DNA of 64,000 nucleotides from Pseudodesulfovibrio tunisiensis (GCF_022809775.1 NZ_CP094380.1:2269501-2333500), one strand, 5' to 3'. Shown: positions 1-9,157, numbered from the stretch's first letter. Numbers and translations are program-made. The notes: generated by a model not told the origin, from the letters alone.

Positions 1-780
1 ACGCGCGGTCTGTGCCCCGTAGGCAAGCCAGAAGGACCAGACAGAGGAATCCATGGTCAGATCGTCGGTCAGCAGACTCCGGAGTCGAGCCAGGGCATTT
101 TTCGGGGTGACACCATACATGTTGCCCAGCTGGTTGACGTACTGATGCCGGTTTGACGCATACATGGCACGAGGATCCCGCACCAGACTGATGGGCTTGA
201 GGTCGGGGAAATCGGCAAGAGCGGCATCCAGAATCCTGCCGGAAAAACCCTGCATGACATGTTCGAATCGCAGGCTGATCGCATCGGCGATCAGCAGATA
301 TCGGGTCCGGGACACATCCCGTCCCGTTCCGACCGCCATGGCGTAGTAAGCGGCAATCAGAAGATCCCGACGGGCAATCTCCGAACGTGCCAGAACCAGC
401 TTCCGAAACACGGCACGGCACAGCGGCCGGTCAACGGGCGTATCGGGATTTCCTCCGATCTTGCGGACATACGCCCTGACAGTCTCGTCGGCATCCTGAA
501 AGACGTACCGGAAATAGCTTTTCTCCAGAATGAACTTGCAGGCGCGGGCGGAATCCAGCCTGCTTTCCATGCCGAATTCCGTGACCAGATAGGAATAAAG
601 ATAGTGCACCCAATGGCAGCCCATCACCTCGGGATGCCTGTCGAAAATGCCGAGCAGAAAGCCGTTGCCCGCCCTGCCGACATGGTCGAAAGCCAGAATC
701 AGATTCAACCGGGAGCACAGCGTGCGGTACGCTTCCTCATGCCGGGTCGATTCATCAGTCACGAGCATTTCCTTCTTCAT
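1..780 (-). CDS. Sulfotransferase-fold protein (3' end outside window)
   Basis: Partial; 260 codons are visible and the frame is open to the window edge. The N-terminal HVGRAGNGFL (about residues 33-42) followed by FDRHPEV resembles the 5'-phosphosulfate loop of sulfotransferases. SLVRDPRAMYAS (about 198-209) resembles the 3'-phosphate-binding motif that grips the ribose 3'-phosphate of PAPS. It is the last visible gene of the leftward glycan operon and its start overlaps the preceding amidotransferase gene by 26 bases. The first ATG (780) has GGAG very close upstream, and an in-frame ATG at 768 is an alternative. By family it would transfer a sulfuryl group. In this operon, which has a CysC-like kinase, a 3'-phosphorylated phosphoramidate donor is a possible alternative substrate (inference). 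Confidence 0.65.
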   Translation of the reverse strand, partial: MKKEMLVTDESTRHEEAYRTLCSRLNLILAFDHVGRAGNGFLLGIFDRHPEVMGCHWVHYLYSYLVTEFGMESRLDSARACKFILEKSYFRYVFQDADETVRAYVRKIGGNPDTPVDRPLCRAVFRKLVLARSEIARRDLLIAAYYAMAVGTGRDVSRTRYLLIADAISLRFEHVMQGFSGRILDAALADFPDLKPISLVRDPRAMYASNRHQYVNQLGNMYGVTPKNALARLRSLLTDDLTMDSSVWSFWLAYGAQTAR

Positions 781-2017
781 CTCTCCACCCGCGCCCTATG
801 AGGACATAGGATCGCCGGGATTTCGAAACAGTTCGCGTCGCGCCGGTCAAATAGCCGCAGCCGGGCAATTCCCGGTCAGAGCCTGCTTCGGGCCAGAAAA
901 GACGCGACCGCCATTCCGAACCGTTCTTCGACCACACCCGGGGATTGCGATGCGCGTTCACGCATTCGAAAAATTCCTCCCGGGCCATGCCGACCCAATC
1001 CAGAAACATGTCCAGATCATTCGGTTCCACAGCCTGATAGCATTCCACGATCCCGAGGGCTTCATCACGGGAAAGCCTGCCGTACCGGATTTCCCGGCAG
1101 GCATGGTCAACCACCTTGGAATACCCGTGCTTCAGATACTTGATGTAATCATGCACACCGGAATAATGAAAGCTGTCCGCGTGGTTGTAGGCATCGAACG
1201 TGCGCTGCTGGGCAAGCGGTTCATATCCGTGCCGGGCCATCATGACTTCATGCTGCGCCTTGGTGTCCCAGCGGATGAAATTGCCCAGATACACGCCCCG
1301 CACGCCCACCTGCGCCAGCTCCCGTTCATGAGGATAGACAAAGGGCAGAACATCCCGCTCGGCAAGACCGGACTCCAGCCGAAGCAGGTCCTCGGCCTCG
1401 AATCCCATGAGATCGTGCTCCTGCCGGTACTTGCGGGACATCTCCACCGCGTCGAGGTGCGAATACATGCCGACCTGCTCGACACCCTGATGTGCCCCCC
1501 ACAAGACAAGGGGTATCTTGAACCGGGCCGCAATCTGGACCGGAAAGACGGTGTGTCCGGCAATGCAGTGCCAGTACATGCTTCCCATCAGACGCAGGCT
1601 TGCCCGGGTCACGGCCTTGACGCTGGCCGGGGACACGTTCATCTGAAGGAAGTCGCAATCGAATTCCGTACGAAGACGGGCCAGATTCCTGATTCCGGTG
1701 GGCGTATTGTACTGCTTGTTGTAGGCAACCAGCAGGGGATTCAGCTTGAGCCTGTTCTTCACGACGTCAACAATGAAGAACGAATCTCCGGCTCCGGAGA
1801 CCGGGACCACGCAGTCATGCACAAGGCCGCTCGCACTCCGGTAGGGACGAACCATTTCCCGAAGCAGCTCGAACCGGGCATCCCAATCCAGAAAATCCTT
1901 TTCCTCGTGAACCCGGCACCCGCTGCAAACGCCCTCATCGTCAAGGACAATGCCCAACGGATGGGTCTCGGGGTACAGGCATCGCGAGCAATGTCGTATC
2001 GACATGTCTTCCTGCAT
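755..2017 (-). CDS. N-acetyl sugar amidotransferase (WbpG/PseA-like)
   Basis: 420 residues. An N-terminal Cys set (CSRCLYP near the start, CSGC about residue 34) precedes a PP-loop ATPase-like segment reading VPVSGAGDS, where SGGKDS is common; the NPLLVAYN and NTPTGIRNL motifs of the WbpG/PseA family follow. The family converts an acetamido group of an activated sugar to acetamidino, using ammonia from a HisH/HisF-like pair; such a pair lies at 13054-14630. ATG 2017 is preferred because AAGGAA sits 7 bases upstream; a GTG at 2020 is in frame. It follows a methyltransferase gene by 4 bases. The likely role is making an amidino nonulosonic acid or related residue. Confidence 0.85.
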   Translation of the reverse strand: MQEDMSIRHCSRCLYPETHPLGIVLDDEGVCSGCRVHEEKDFLDWDARFELLREMVRPYRSASGLVHDCVVPVSGAGDSFFIVDVVKNRLKLNPLLVAYNKQYNTPTGIRNLARLRTEFDCDFLQMNVSPASVKAVTRASLRLMGSMYWHCIAGHTVFPVQIAARFKIPLVLWGAHQGVEQVGMYSHLDAVEMSRKYRQEHDLMGFEAEDLLRLESGLAERDVLPFVYPHERELAQVGVRGVYLGNFIRWDTKAQHEVMMARHGYEPLAQQRTFDAYNHADSFHYSGVHDYIKYLKHGYSKVVDHACREIRYGRLSRDEALGIVECYQAVEPNDLDMFLDWVGMAREEFFECVNAHRNPRVWSKNGSEWRSRLFWPEAGSDRELPGCGYLTGATRTVSKSRRSYVLIGRGWRDEEGNARD

Positions 2018-2021
2018 CACG

Positions 2022-3044
2022 CTATTCCTTCACCGCAACCACATGTCTGGAATCCGCCAGTCCATGCCTGTCCAGCACGGCCTGCAAGTCGTCCACGGCA
2101 CGGCCGAATCCGGCCATGACGTTCCGGCAGACATCGGATTCGCCCCCGCTCCCCTCCAGCAACCGGGCCATGTCGGCGGCATCCTGTCCGAAAATCCATT
2201 CCCCGATTCCGCGGAGTCCGGCCAGCTTCATGAAATGCGAAATGGACCTGTCCGTGAAAAGCTGGGTGTGAACCCGGTTGTCCAGAGTACGCGGATACAA
2301 CCCCGGACAGGCCGACTCCAGAACCGCGGAAACTCCGTAAACCGGCACTGCAAAGCAGAAGAGCGTGCCGGACGGCAACCCGGCAAGATCCAGTGCCAGA
2401 TCATGCAAATCGAAAACATGTTCCAGCACGAACCATGCAGCCACGATGTCGGCCCCGGAACCTGCCACGGCCCTGCCCAACGGTTCCCGCAAGGTGCGGA
2501 CGCAGTCCTCGCCCAGAAGCTCGCGGCTTCTGGCCAGCATGCAGTCGTCAACGCCCAGCCCGGAAAATCGCGTTGCCCCCCGCATCTTCAGCGCTTCGAG
2601 AAACAATCCCTCGCCGCAGCCGATTTCCAGCCATTCCCGGCCAAGCAGTTCCTCCCGGGCAATGCCGAGTTCCGAAACGCAGACATCAAGCACCCAGTCC
2701 AGCTTCGGCAGATAGATGTCCCGCATCCTGACCTTTCGCCGTTCCAGATCCAGGGCCGGATAGACCTCCTCGTACTGGTCCGGGTCCGGGGCCAGCCGCG
2801 CGGAATCGTTCAGGGACGCTATGTGTCCGCATTCCGCACAGGCGAAATAGGGGGCGCCACGATGCAGAAAATCCGGTCCGTCCGGAGCCGGACTTGCGCA
2901 CAAGGGACACCTTTCGCGCAAGGGGGCTTGCAGCAGACGATCCGTGGCGGTCCGGGACTGTCCGTTCAGGACGTCATTGCGCTGCATGAAATCGCGCTGG
3001 CGTTCCTGCGCCACAGCGGACCTTTTCGAAAAACGCTGCTTCAC
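2022..3044 (-). CDS. Class I SAM-dependent methyltransferase with N-terminal Cys4 motif
   Basis: 340 residues from a GTG start that overlaps the upstream stop codon (GTGA, 3044-3041), which is why this start is chosen over longer readings. A CPLC...CAEC pair (about residues 45-75) looks like a zinc knuckle. WLEIGCGEGLF is methyltransferase motif I, and AAWFVLEHVFD fits the post-I/motif IV region. This architecture is common for sugar methyltransferases in O-antigen and flagellin glycan clusters. Substrate unknown; it could methylate a sugar or, given the phosphoramidate genes upstream, the phosphoramidate group as Campylobacter methyltransferases do (inference). Confidence 0.8.
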   Translation of the reverse strand: MKQRFSKRSAVAQERQRDFMQRNDVLNGQSRTATDRLLQAPLRERCPLCASPAPDGPDFLHRGAPYFACAECGHIASLNDSARLAPDPDQYEEVYPALDLERRKVRMRDIYLPKLDWVLDVCVSELGIAREELLGREWLEIGCGEGLFLEALKMRGATRFSGLGVDDCMLARSRELLGEDCVRTLREPLGRAVAGSGADIVAAWFVLEHVFDLHDLALDLAGLPSGTLFCFAVPVYGVSAVLESACPGLYPRTLDNRVHTQLFTDRSISHFMKLAGLRGIGEWIFGQDAADMARLLEGSGGESDVCRNVMAGFGRAVDDLQAVLDRHGLADSRHVVAVKE

Positions 3045-4411
3045 GATCTTTCCCCGCCCTGTCCGGCCATGGCGCGAGCCAGAGCAAGATCCTGAAAGCT
3101 GTCGATGTACAATTGCGTGTCCCCGGGGCTGGAAAAACACACGCTCTTGCTGCCGGAAATGCTGCCGCGCTTCAGATTTCTGACGCGCAACGCGAACACG
3201 TCCCGGGATTCCTTGTACACCGTGTTGAAATCGCTGACCGCCATGTCCGCCGGATTCAGTCTGACCATGCCGTGCGATCCCCGCCTGTACAGGGGAACAT
3301 CCACCGGGGTAGCAGTGAACGCACTGTCCGCGTCATGCATGTACAACGTGTACACGGCCTCCTCCAGAGTCGCGGTCGAGGCAAAAGGCGCCTGAGGATA
3401 GCACAGCACGAGGATGGAGGAATCCTCCAGCCCCAGAGCCGAAGACACACTCTCCAGCGTGTCGGCGATGGGCCGTGAACGCAGCGTGAACTCCCGGGAA
3501 CGTTCGACGAACAGCAGACGGTCGTCGCCATACTTTTCAAAAAAGGGCAGCACGTCCCTTGAATCGGCAGTGACCACGACCCGGCTGAACAGATTCGTGG
3601 AAAGGCATTTTTCGATGGCGATTTCGAGCAGCGAGGTTTCGCCGAGCCGCTCGCGCCAGACCGCGGACGTGAAATCGTAATTCTGGCGACAGGGGATGAC
3701 CGCGACCACCGAAGTCTTGCCGCACCGGATGCGCTCATCGCAGGCCATTTTCTTGATTTCCTGCCGCGCATGGGAAATCCGGGCGATGTTGCCGGTCAGG
3801 TTGGCCCCGTGCTGACGGTAGTAGAAAAGGGGCAGGTTGATGTTGCGGACCTTGTGTCCGTCCTTGACGCGGGTCCACACGTAGAAGCCGTCCTGCGCGG
3901 AAATGCTTTCGTCATATCCGCCGATCTCGTCCAGCACCGACCTGCGGATCATGGTGCACGCCCCGTGCGGCGGGGTATCCTGAATGTGATCCACCTGGGC
4001 CAGGGATTCCTTGCGAATATTGGAAAAGGCGATGCCGGCCTTGTCGATCAGGTAATAATCCGGAAACACCATGGCCACATCCGGATTCCTGTCCAGAAAG
4101 TTCGACATCACCAGCAGGGCATGATCATCGAGAAAGTCGTCCGCATCCAGCCGGATGATGTACTCGCCTCGGGCCTCGCGCAACACCCTGTTCGCGAGGG
4201 GAATCAGCCCCCGACCCTCTCCGTTCAGGATGCGCACGCGCTCGTCGCCTCTGTAGAGCCGCATGATCTCCAAGGAGTTGTCGGACGAATTGTCGTCCGC
4301 AAGAAGCAGTTCCCAGTCGTCGAAACTCTGCCGAAGCACGCTTTCGATGGCCTGCTCCAGAAAAGTCCCGTAATTGTGGGAAACAACGTATACCGTCACC
4401 TTGGGGTTCAT
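3041..4411 (-). CDS. GT2 glycosyltransferase fused to CMP-sugar cytidylyltransferase-like domain
   Basis: 456 residues. The N-terminal half is a GT-A glycosyltransferase: VYVVSHNYG, LLADDNSSDNS and a DXD-type IIRLDADDF (about residues 95-103), with an acceptor region through the YYRQHG motif near 205. From about residue 235 the sequence switches to a second fold resembling NeuA-type cytidylyltransferases: VVAVIPCR start, ADSRDVL, SRPIADTLESV and CYPQAPF. The start is ATG 4411, overlapping the stop of the NeuB-like gene (ATGA). The fusion suggests that one polypeptide activates the acid sugar as CMP-sugar and transfers a sugar. The second domain lacks the usual N-terminal RxGSKR loop in clear form, so activity is uncertain. 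Confidence 0.75.
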   Translation of the reverse strand: MNPKVTVYVVSHNYGTFLEQAIESVLRQSFDDWELLLADDNSSDNSLEIMRLYRGDERVRILNGEGRGLIPLANRVLREARGEYIIRLDADDFLDDHALLVMSNFLDRNPDVAMVFPDYYLIDKAGIAFSNIRKESLAQVDHIQDTPPHGACTMIRRSVLDEIGGYDESISAQDGFYVWTRVKDGHKVRNINLPLFYYRQHGANLTGNIARISHARQEIKKMACDERIRCGKTSVVAVIPCRQNYDFTSAVWRERLGETSLLEIAIEKCLSTNLFSRVVVTADSRDVLPFFEKYGDDRLLFVERSREFTLRSRPIADTLESVSSALGLEDSSILVLCYPQAPFASTATLEEAVYTLYMHDADSAFTATPVDVPLYRRGSHGMVRLNPADMAVSDFNTVYKESRDVFALRVRNLKRGSISGSKSVCFSSPGDTQLYIDSFQDLALARAMAGQGGERS

Positions 4412-5109
4412 TTCAGGCACGTCCTCAACTCGTCGCGAAACCGGACCAGCCGCCCGAGTTCATCCAGATCCATGCTGCCTTCGTGGTCCGGACCATACAT
4501 GCCCTTGTCCAGCGTGAAATGCTTTTCCACGATGCGCGCCCCCAGAACCAGAGCCGTCATGGCTGCGGTTATGCCCACGCTGTGGTCGCTGAATCCCGCA
4601 AACCGGGAAAAATCGCACTGTCCGAGATGCAGATGTTCCAGAGGCGTGGGATACTCGGACACGCAGTACAGATACTCCACGCTCACGGCATCGGGAATCT
4701 CGGGAAATTCCTTTCCGTCCCACATGCCGAGTGAAACCAGCAGGGGTTTTCCGGTTGCGGCCATCCGGTCGAGCAGCGCGGATTCACGAACGGAACGCGA
4801 AGCCACCTTGTACCGCTTGACGCCGACTTCCTCCAGCCACTCCACGCGCTCCACGTCGAACACGGATGCCATGAACTCGATACCCTCGTCGGCACAGGCC
4901 CGGGCCAGCATCTCAATGTCGGCCCGGGAAAGCTCGGTGGCACAATTGTAGTCGTACCAGGGATTGTTCTCCCGAGGGAACAGGGCCTTGGCATCATAGA
5001 CCTGAAACTTGGCCACATCCGCACCGCAAGCCGCGGCCATGCGGATCATTTCCACGGCCTGCTTCATGTCGCCGTTATGATTCTGGCCGATTTCAACGAT
5101 CAATTCCAT
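4408..5109 (-). CDS. NeuB-family nonulosonate synthase, short form without SAF domain
   Basis: 233 residues, against about 340 for typical sialic, legionaminic or pseudaminic acid synthases. The TIM-barrel part is present: EIGQNHNGD at the start, AAACGADVAKFQ, SVFDVERVEWL, FSDHSVG and EKHFTLDKGMYGPDHEGS (metal- and PEP-site region). The C-terminal antifreeze-like (SAF) domain is missing; the gene ends at LRTCLK* with the next gene overlapping by 4 bases. Known family members condense PEP with an N-acyl hexosamine. ATG 5109 lies within the 3' end of the asnB gene. Loss of the SAF lid may mean altered substrate size, or a SAF domain supplied by another protein. Confidence 0.8.
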   Translation of the reverse strand: MELIVEIGQNHNGDMKQAVEMIRMAAACGADVAKFQVYDAKALFPRENNPWYDYNCATELSRADIEMLARACADEGIEFMASVFDVERVEWLEEVGVKRYKVASRSVRESALLDRMAATGKPLLVSLGMWDGKEFPEIPDAVSVEYLYCVSEYPTPLEHLHLGQCDFSRFAGFSDHSVGITAAMTALVLGARIVEKHFTLDKGMYGPDHEGSMDLDELGRLVRFRDELRTCLK

Positions 5110-6963
5110 GCAGCAAACTCCTCAAGCCATGCATTCAGCATGATAAAACAGAAAATCGTATGTCCATTGAGGCGGGTTCCGCTTTGCAGCATCTCCTCCG
5201 CGACATTGCGGGCTCCGGCAGCAAGCATTCCGGCCCGGTTCAACGCAGAGCCGGGCTCGAAGGCCGCATCCGTCAGATCGCTCCAGTCGCCCTTGAGCCA
5301 CGCATCCACCGGCACGTTGAATCCGTGCTTGGGACGGCTCACGACCTCCTCGGGCAACATGTCGGCAAACGCGCGTCGCAATATCCACTTCAGTTCGCCA
5401 TCCCGAACCATCTGATTCATATGCAACCCGGATGCCAATTGCTGCACGGCGGGAGCAGCAAAGGGAACACGTCCCTCCACGGAGTGCGCCATGGTCAACC
5501 TATCCGCTTTCCTCAGCATTTCAAAGGGAAAGTAGAAATCCCTGTCCTGCCGGATGGCATCCTCGGGCTGTTCGCCGGTTCGGGGCAAAGAGGCGAAATG
5601 CCGGAGAGACGACCGGGTGGAGCCAAACGTCTGACGCGAAAACAGACGCTCCTTTTCCTCTTCCGCGGCATAGTAGTGCCATGCCCATGCGCGCAGCCCC
5701 GGGGCATATCCTGCCAGCGTGTCCAGACGCTCATTCAGGGACAGGCCGAAATTCTGAAAGGAAACAGATGGTTCGCTCGGAGGACGCGGGACACGGGTTC
5801 CGATCCCGACCAGATGGGCATACCAGGAATATCCGCCAAACGCCTCGTCCGCCCCGTCTCCCGTAAGCAGCACCTTGATGCCCTGCTCCCTCGCAGCCCG
5901 GGAAACCGCAAGCACGCCAAGACCGGAGGAAACCCCGAAAGGCTGGTCGGCATACCGGCAGAAGTCGCGCAGACTGTCCCGGAAATCCTGCGCCTGCACC
6001 CTGATGGTGGCATGCCGGGTGCCAAGTTTCCGGGCCAGCGCCTCGGCCTGAAGCGACTCGTCGGCGCGTCCGTGATACGGATCGGCCAGATCCTCGAAAC
6101 CGATGGTGAACGTCGCCAGATCCGGCAGAAGGCGCGAGGCTATGGAACAGATTATGGAGCTGTCCAGTCCGCCGCTCAGAAAACTTCCCACAGGCACATC
6201 CGAAAGCAGACGCGATGTCACGGCCTCGACAACCGTATCCCGGGTCAGAGCCACGGCCTCGTCATCCGGCAGGTCGCCCACGCACAGGCCCGGTCCGAAC
6301 CTGTTGACGATCTTCCGGCGTCTTACCTCACTGCCCTCGAAAATCAGCATGGTCCCGCGTTCCACGGCGCGCACGTCCCTGAGCACGGTGTCCGGCTCGG
6401 GAATCCAGAGAAAGGTGGGAAAATCCCACAGGGCCTGCATGTCCAGTTCGCGACTCACTCCGGGATGGCGCACCAGACTCCTGATTTCCGAGGCAAAAAC
6501 CACTCCGCCGTTGTCCAGCCTTGCGTAATACAGGGGTTTTTCCCCGGGGATGTCCCGTGCGAGGACAAGTCGGCGTCTGCGCGCGTCCCACAGGGGCGCA
6601 GGCAAACATGCCGTCCAGCCGCTCGAAAACCGCCTCGCCCAGAGTCTCGTAGAGGTGACAGATGACTTCCCCGTCCGAACGGGTACGGAACGTTGCGCCC
6701 TGCGCCTCCAGTTCCCGCCGCAATTCCGGGGAATTGTAGATTTCCCCGTTGTAGAACAGCACCACGTCGCCAGCCTGATTGAAAAGCGGCTGGTCCCCGC
6801 CGTGCACGTCGTTGATGGCAAGACGGCGCATCCCGCCCACGAACTCCCGATCCCTGTGCATCCCCTGGGAATCGGGACCGCGATGAACCAGAGCATCGAG
6901 CATTCGCTGAAGAATGCCGAAATCGGCCCTGTCGGCCCGATACATGCCGCAGATGCCGCACAT
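5100..6963 (-). pseudogene. asnB: Asparagine synthetase-type amidotransferase, frameshifted
   Basis: The start is ATG 6963, giving MCGICG with the N-terminal nucleophile Cys2 of class II glutamine amidotransferases; HRGPDSQG and YNGEIYN follow. At about residue 123 the reading frame jumps: RLDGMFACA is in one frame and LWDARRRRL in the next. One extra G in GGGG at 6593-6596 explains the break. After correction the product is about 620 residues, normal for AsnB, with the synthetase PP-loop SFLSGGLDSS and a C-terminal LKHGFNVP-type region intact. It overlaps the cytidylyltransferase upstream (TGATG). In glycan clusters such enzymes amidate sugar carboxylates or supply ammonia. Either a real inactivating mutation or a sequence error; translation from ATG 6963 would stop early. 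Confidence 0.8.
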
Positions 6964-7736
6964 CAGTTGGCGCCTCCGGCAAACAGCGACGCCACCCACT
7001 CCCGGGCACGCGTCTGCGCAACAGCAAGATCCTCCGGAGAATCCACTTCGCACCAGTTGCCGTGAAACGGCACGGCAGACACCCGATGCCCGGCGTCTAT
7101 CAGAGACTGAAGGAAATCGGTCATGTATGCATTCATGGCAGGTTTGCCATTCACTGAAGAATCCTCTTCCATGCTGCCCAGCAAATCCCGCACGCGGGCC
7201 GCTTCCTCGCCGCGAAACCGCATGAGGCCGATATACTGGCCCTCGATCTCGTCCAAAGCCCCCGGCCTGCCGCCTATTTCAAGAATGCTTCCGTCCCTGC
7301 CGAGGCGAAGAGACTCGGCGTCATCCAGAGCATCGGGAAAACGGGCTTCCCAGTACGATCGCCATCCCGCATCCACGGCCACGGAAATTCCATGCGGACT
7401 TTGCAGAAGGGCCGTGAGCACATGCGGAGGATAGATGATGTCACCATAGGAAACGACAACGTCATCGTTCATGGCCCGGACAGCCTTCTTCAACGTCCAC
7501 ACCATGTTGGATATGGCGTGATCCGGAGAAACCAGACGCTCCGCCCCGGGCGCATCCAGTCTGTCGGCCAGATATCCGCCAACAACCACGATGTTCCGGA
7601 TTCCGCACCGACGCAGGACCTCAAGCTGGGTCCGAATCAGGGAATGACCGCAGACCTCGACCATGCACTTCGGCCGGGACTCGGTCAGCGGACGAAGCCG
7701 TGTCCCGCTGCCTGCGGCAAGAATTATCGCAACCAT
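6963..7736 (-). CDS. Nucleotidyltransferase; candidate CTP:phosphoglutamine cytidylyltransferase (Cj1416-like)
   Basis: 257 residues. The N-terminus VAIILAAGSGTRLRPLT with downstream PKCMVEV is the NTP-binding signature of the nucleotidyltransferase superfamily; VVSYGDIIY gives the metal-binding Asp (about residue 100), and GNWCEVDSPEDL near the C-terminus gives a second Asp. By motif alone it could be any sugar-1-phosphate nucleotidyltransferase. Co-operonic glutamine kinase, CDP-amidate hydrolase and CDP-amidate kinase homologues make the Campylobacter Cj1416 role likely: joining phosphoglutamine to CTP. ATG 7736 gives the usual family start; ATG 7754, overlapping the upstream stop, would add six residues. 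Confidence 0.75.
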   Translation of the reverse strand: MVAIILAAGSGTRLRPLTESRPKCMVEVCGHSLIRTQLEVLRRCGIRNIVVVGGYLADRLDAPGAERLVSPDHAISNMVWTLKKAVRAMNDDVVVSYGDIIYPPHVLTALLQSPHGISVAVDAGWRSYWEARFPDALDDAESLRLGRDGSILEIGGRPGALDEIEGQYIGLMRFRGEEAARVRDLLGSMEEDSSVNGKPAMNAYMTDFLQSLIDAGHRVSAVPFHGNWCEVDSPEDLAVAQTRAREWVASLFAGGAN

Positions 7737-7750
7737 GTCACCTGTTCCCA

Positions 7751-8383
7751 TCATCCTCGGCAAAAAAAGTTTTCGAAAAGCTCAATATCCCGGGCAGCAA
7801 AGGGAGCGCATCGCTCCGGATGCCACATGATCCCCAGACAACGGCCCTGCCGGGACGCGACCGCCTCGACCGTGCCGTCGTCAGCCAGGGCAAGAGGCGT
7901 CAGGGAATCCGGCAACATCCGAACGGGAATGCCGAAATCATGAAACGAATTGACCCGCTCATGCCCCGGAAGACCTGACAGCACGGACACGGAATGCATG
8001 ACTCCCACATGGCCGGGCACCCGCGCCAGCTCCCCGCCAAAATGCAGGACAAGCGCCTGCATGCCTCGACACACGCCCAGCAGAGGAATGTTTTTCCTCA
8101 GGGCAAAGGCAATCATCCGAGCTTCCAGCGCCTCTCTTTCCGGTGAGGCGTTCTCCGGCTCCAGCGAAAAGAAGCCGCCGCCCCCTGACAGTACAATGCC
8201 GTCTGCGCCGACCCGCTCCAGAAAGGCTTCGCAATTCGCCACGCGAGTGGGCACCGGAATCAAGTCGAATCCGCAGGCATCGAGAAATTCCGTCCATGCC
8301 GCATCCAGACAATCCCGGACCTCGTTCCGGGCAGGCACGACCTGCACCTGCTGGGTCATGGCTATGACGGGCCGGTTCCTCAT
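7751..8383 (-). CDS. Class I glutamine amidotransferase-fold hydrolase; candidate gamma-glutamyl-CDP-amidate hydrolase (Cj1417-like)
   Basis: 210 residues. GVCRGMQ (about residues 99-105) holds the nucleophilic Cys, and GIMWHPER near 190 holds the His/Glu of the triad; IVLSGGGG fits the PuuD-type peptidase C26 fold. Family members cleave gamma-glutamyl amides. In the phosphoramidate pathway the Campylobacter homologue removes glutamate from gamma-glutamyl-CDP-amidate to give CDP-amidate. It is immediately followed by the cytidylyltransferase and preceded 45 bases upstream by the formyltransferase-like gene. Without its neighbours it would be called only a gamma-glutamyl hydrolase. Confidence 0.8.
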   Translation of the reverse strand: MRNRPVIAMTQQVQVVPARNEVRDCLDAAWTEFLDACGFDLIPVPTRVANCEAFLERVGADGIVLSGGGGFFSLEPENASPEREALEARMIAFALRKNIPLLGVCRGMQALVLHFGGELARVPGHVGVMHSVSVLSGLPGHERVNSFHDFGIPVRMLPDSLTPLALADDGTVEAVASRQGRCLGIMWHPERCAPFAARDIELFENFFCRG

Positions 8384-8428
8384 GGCCTTCTCCCATCGAC
8401 ACGGGCCGACGCACGGAATCGAATCCGC

Positions 8429-9157
8429 CTATCCACGAAACGCCTCCCGACTTTTGCAGATCGCGACATGTCGCAACAGGGGATGCATGATGTAGTGGAC
8501 GCGCCCCTGTCCGGCAACATCGACAACAGGCCATTCGCCGGAATCCCGATACGAGGCAAGGGTTTCGCACAATACCCGGGCGCGGTAGCAGGAATCCAGA
8601 ACATGATCCATTTCCAGCAGATCGGACTCCGGAACAACCCTGATCCGGTGCAACACGGGGCCCGAATCGATCCTGTCGGTCATGAAGATGGCCGAGGCAC
8701 CGCACTCCCCATCCTGCAAATAACTGTAATAATTCGTGGTGCTCCCCTTGTAGTCGGGCAGGAAGCCCCCGTGAACGTGCAGGAACCGCTTGCCGCAGTT
8801 CAACACCGGGGAACGGAGAATGACTCCGCCGAACCCGGAATAGATGAACACGTCGCACGGGCTGGTGGCCAGAAGACGCACGGTCTCGACCGCATTGATG
8901 TCTGCCGAGGGAAGCACGTCATGCGGAATGTCCGATTCCTTCAGCAGAGAAAAGACATCCCGCCCCAGATCGACCTCGCCCCATGGAACGGCGCAGCGAC
9001 CGGCGGCATCGTCCCCGACCTGTCCGGGACGCCTGTCCGGGCTTGGCAGCACAAAGGCGTGGGACGGTCCGAGTCCATGCGCCTCCAACGCCTGAAGATA
9101 CACGCGCGATCGCGAAGTGTCCGCGAGCACCATGCCGACAGCGTTCAACGCAGCCAT
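8429..9157 (-). CDS. Formyltransferase-like protein (Fmt/ArnA N-terminal fold)
   Basis: 242 residues from ATG 9157, chosen for GGAGGT 5 bases upstream; it overlaps the preceding gene by 13 bases. FIYSGFGGVIL and LHVHGGFLPDYKGS correspond to the HxSxLPxxxG region of formyl-THF-dependent transferases (HGG here replaces HPS or NxH variants), and DRIDSGPVL supplies the expected catalytic Asp. Such enzymes N-formylate amino sugars in glycan pathways. Here the gene is embedded between phosphoramidate genes, so it may act on a sugar of the same glycan. The substrate cannot be read from sequence. Confidence 0.75.
   Translation of the reverse strand: MAALNAVGMVLADTSRSRVYLQALEAHGLGPSHAFVLPSPDRRPGQVGDDAAGRCAVPWGEVDLGRDVFSLLKESDIPHDVLPSADINAVETVRLLATSPCDVFIYSGFGGVILRSPVLNCGKRFLHVHGGFLPDYKGSTTNYYSYLQDGECGASAIFMTDRIDSGPVLHRIRVVPESDLLEMDHVLDSCYRARVLCETLASYRDSGEWPVVDVAGQGRVHYIMHPLLRHVAICKSREAFRG

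Noticed and set aside
6590..6600. Programmed frameshifting in asnB
   Set aside because: GGGG alone without a slippery heptamer or a visible stimulatory structure; a simple insertion is more economical.
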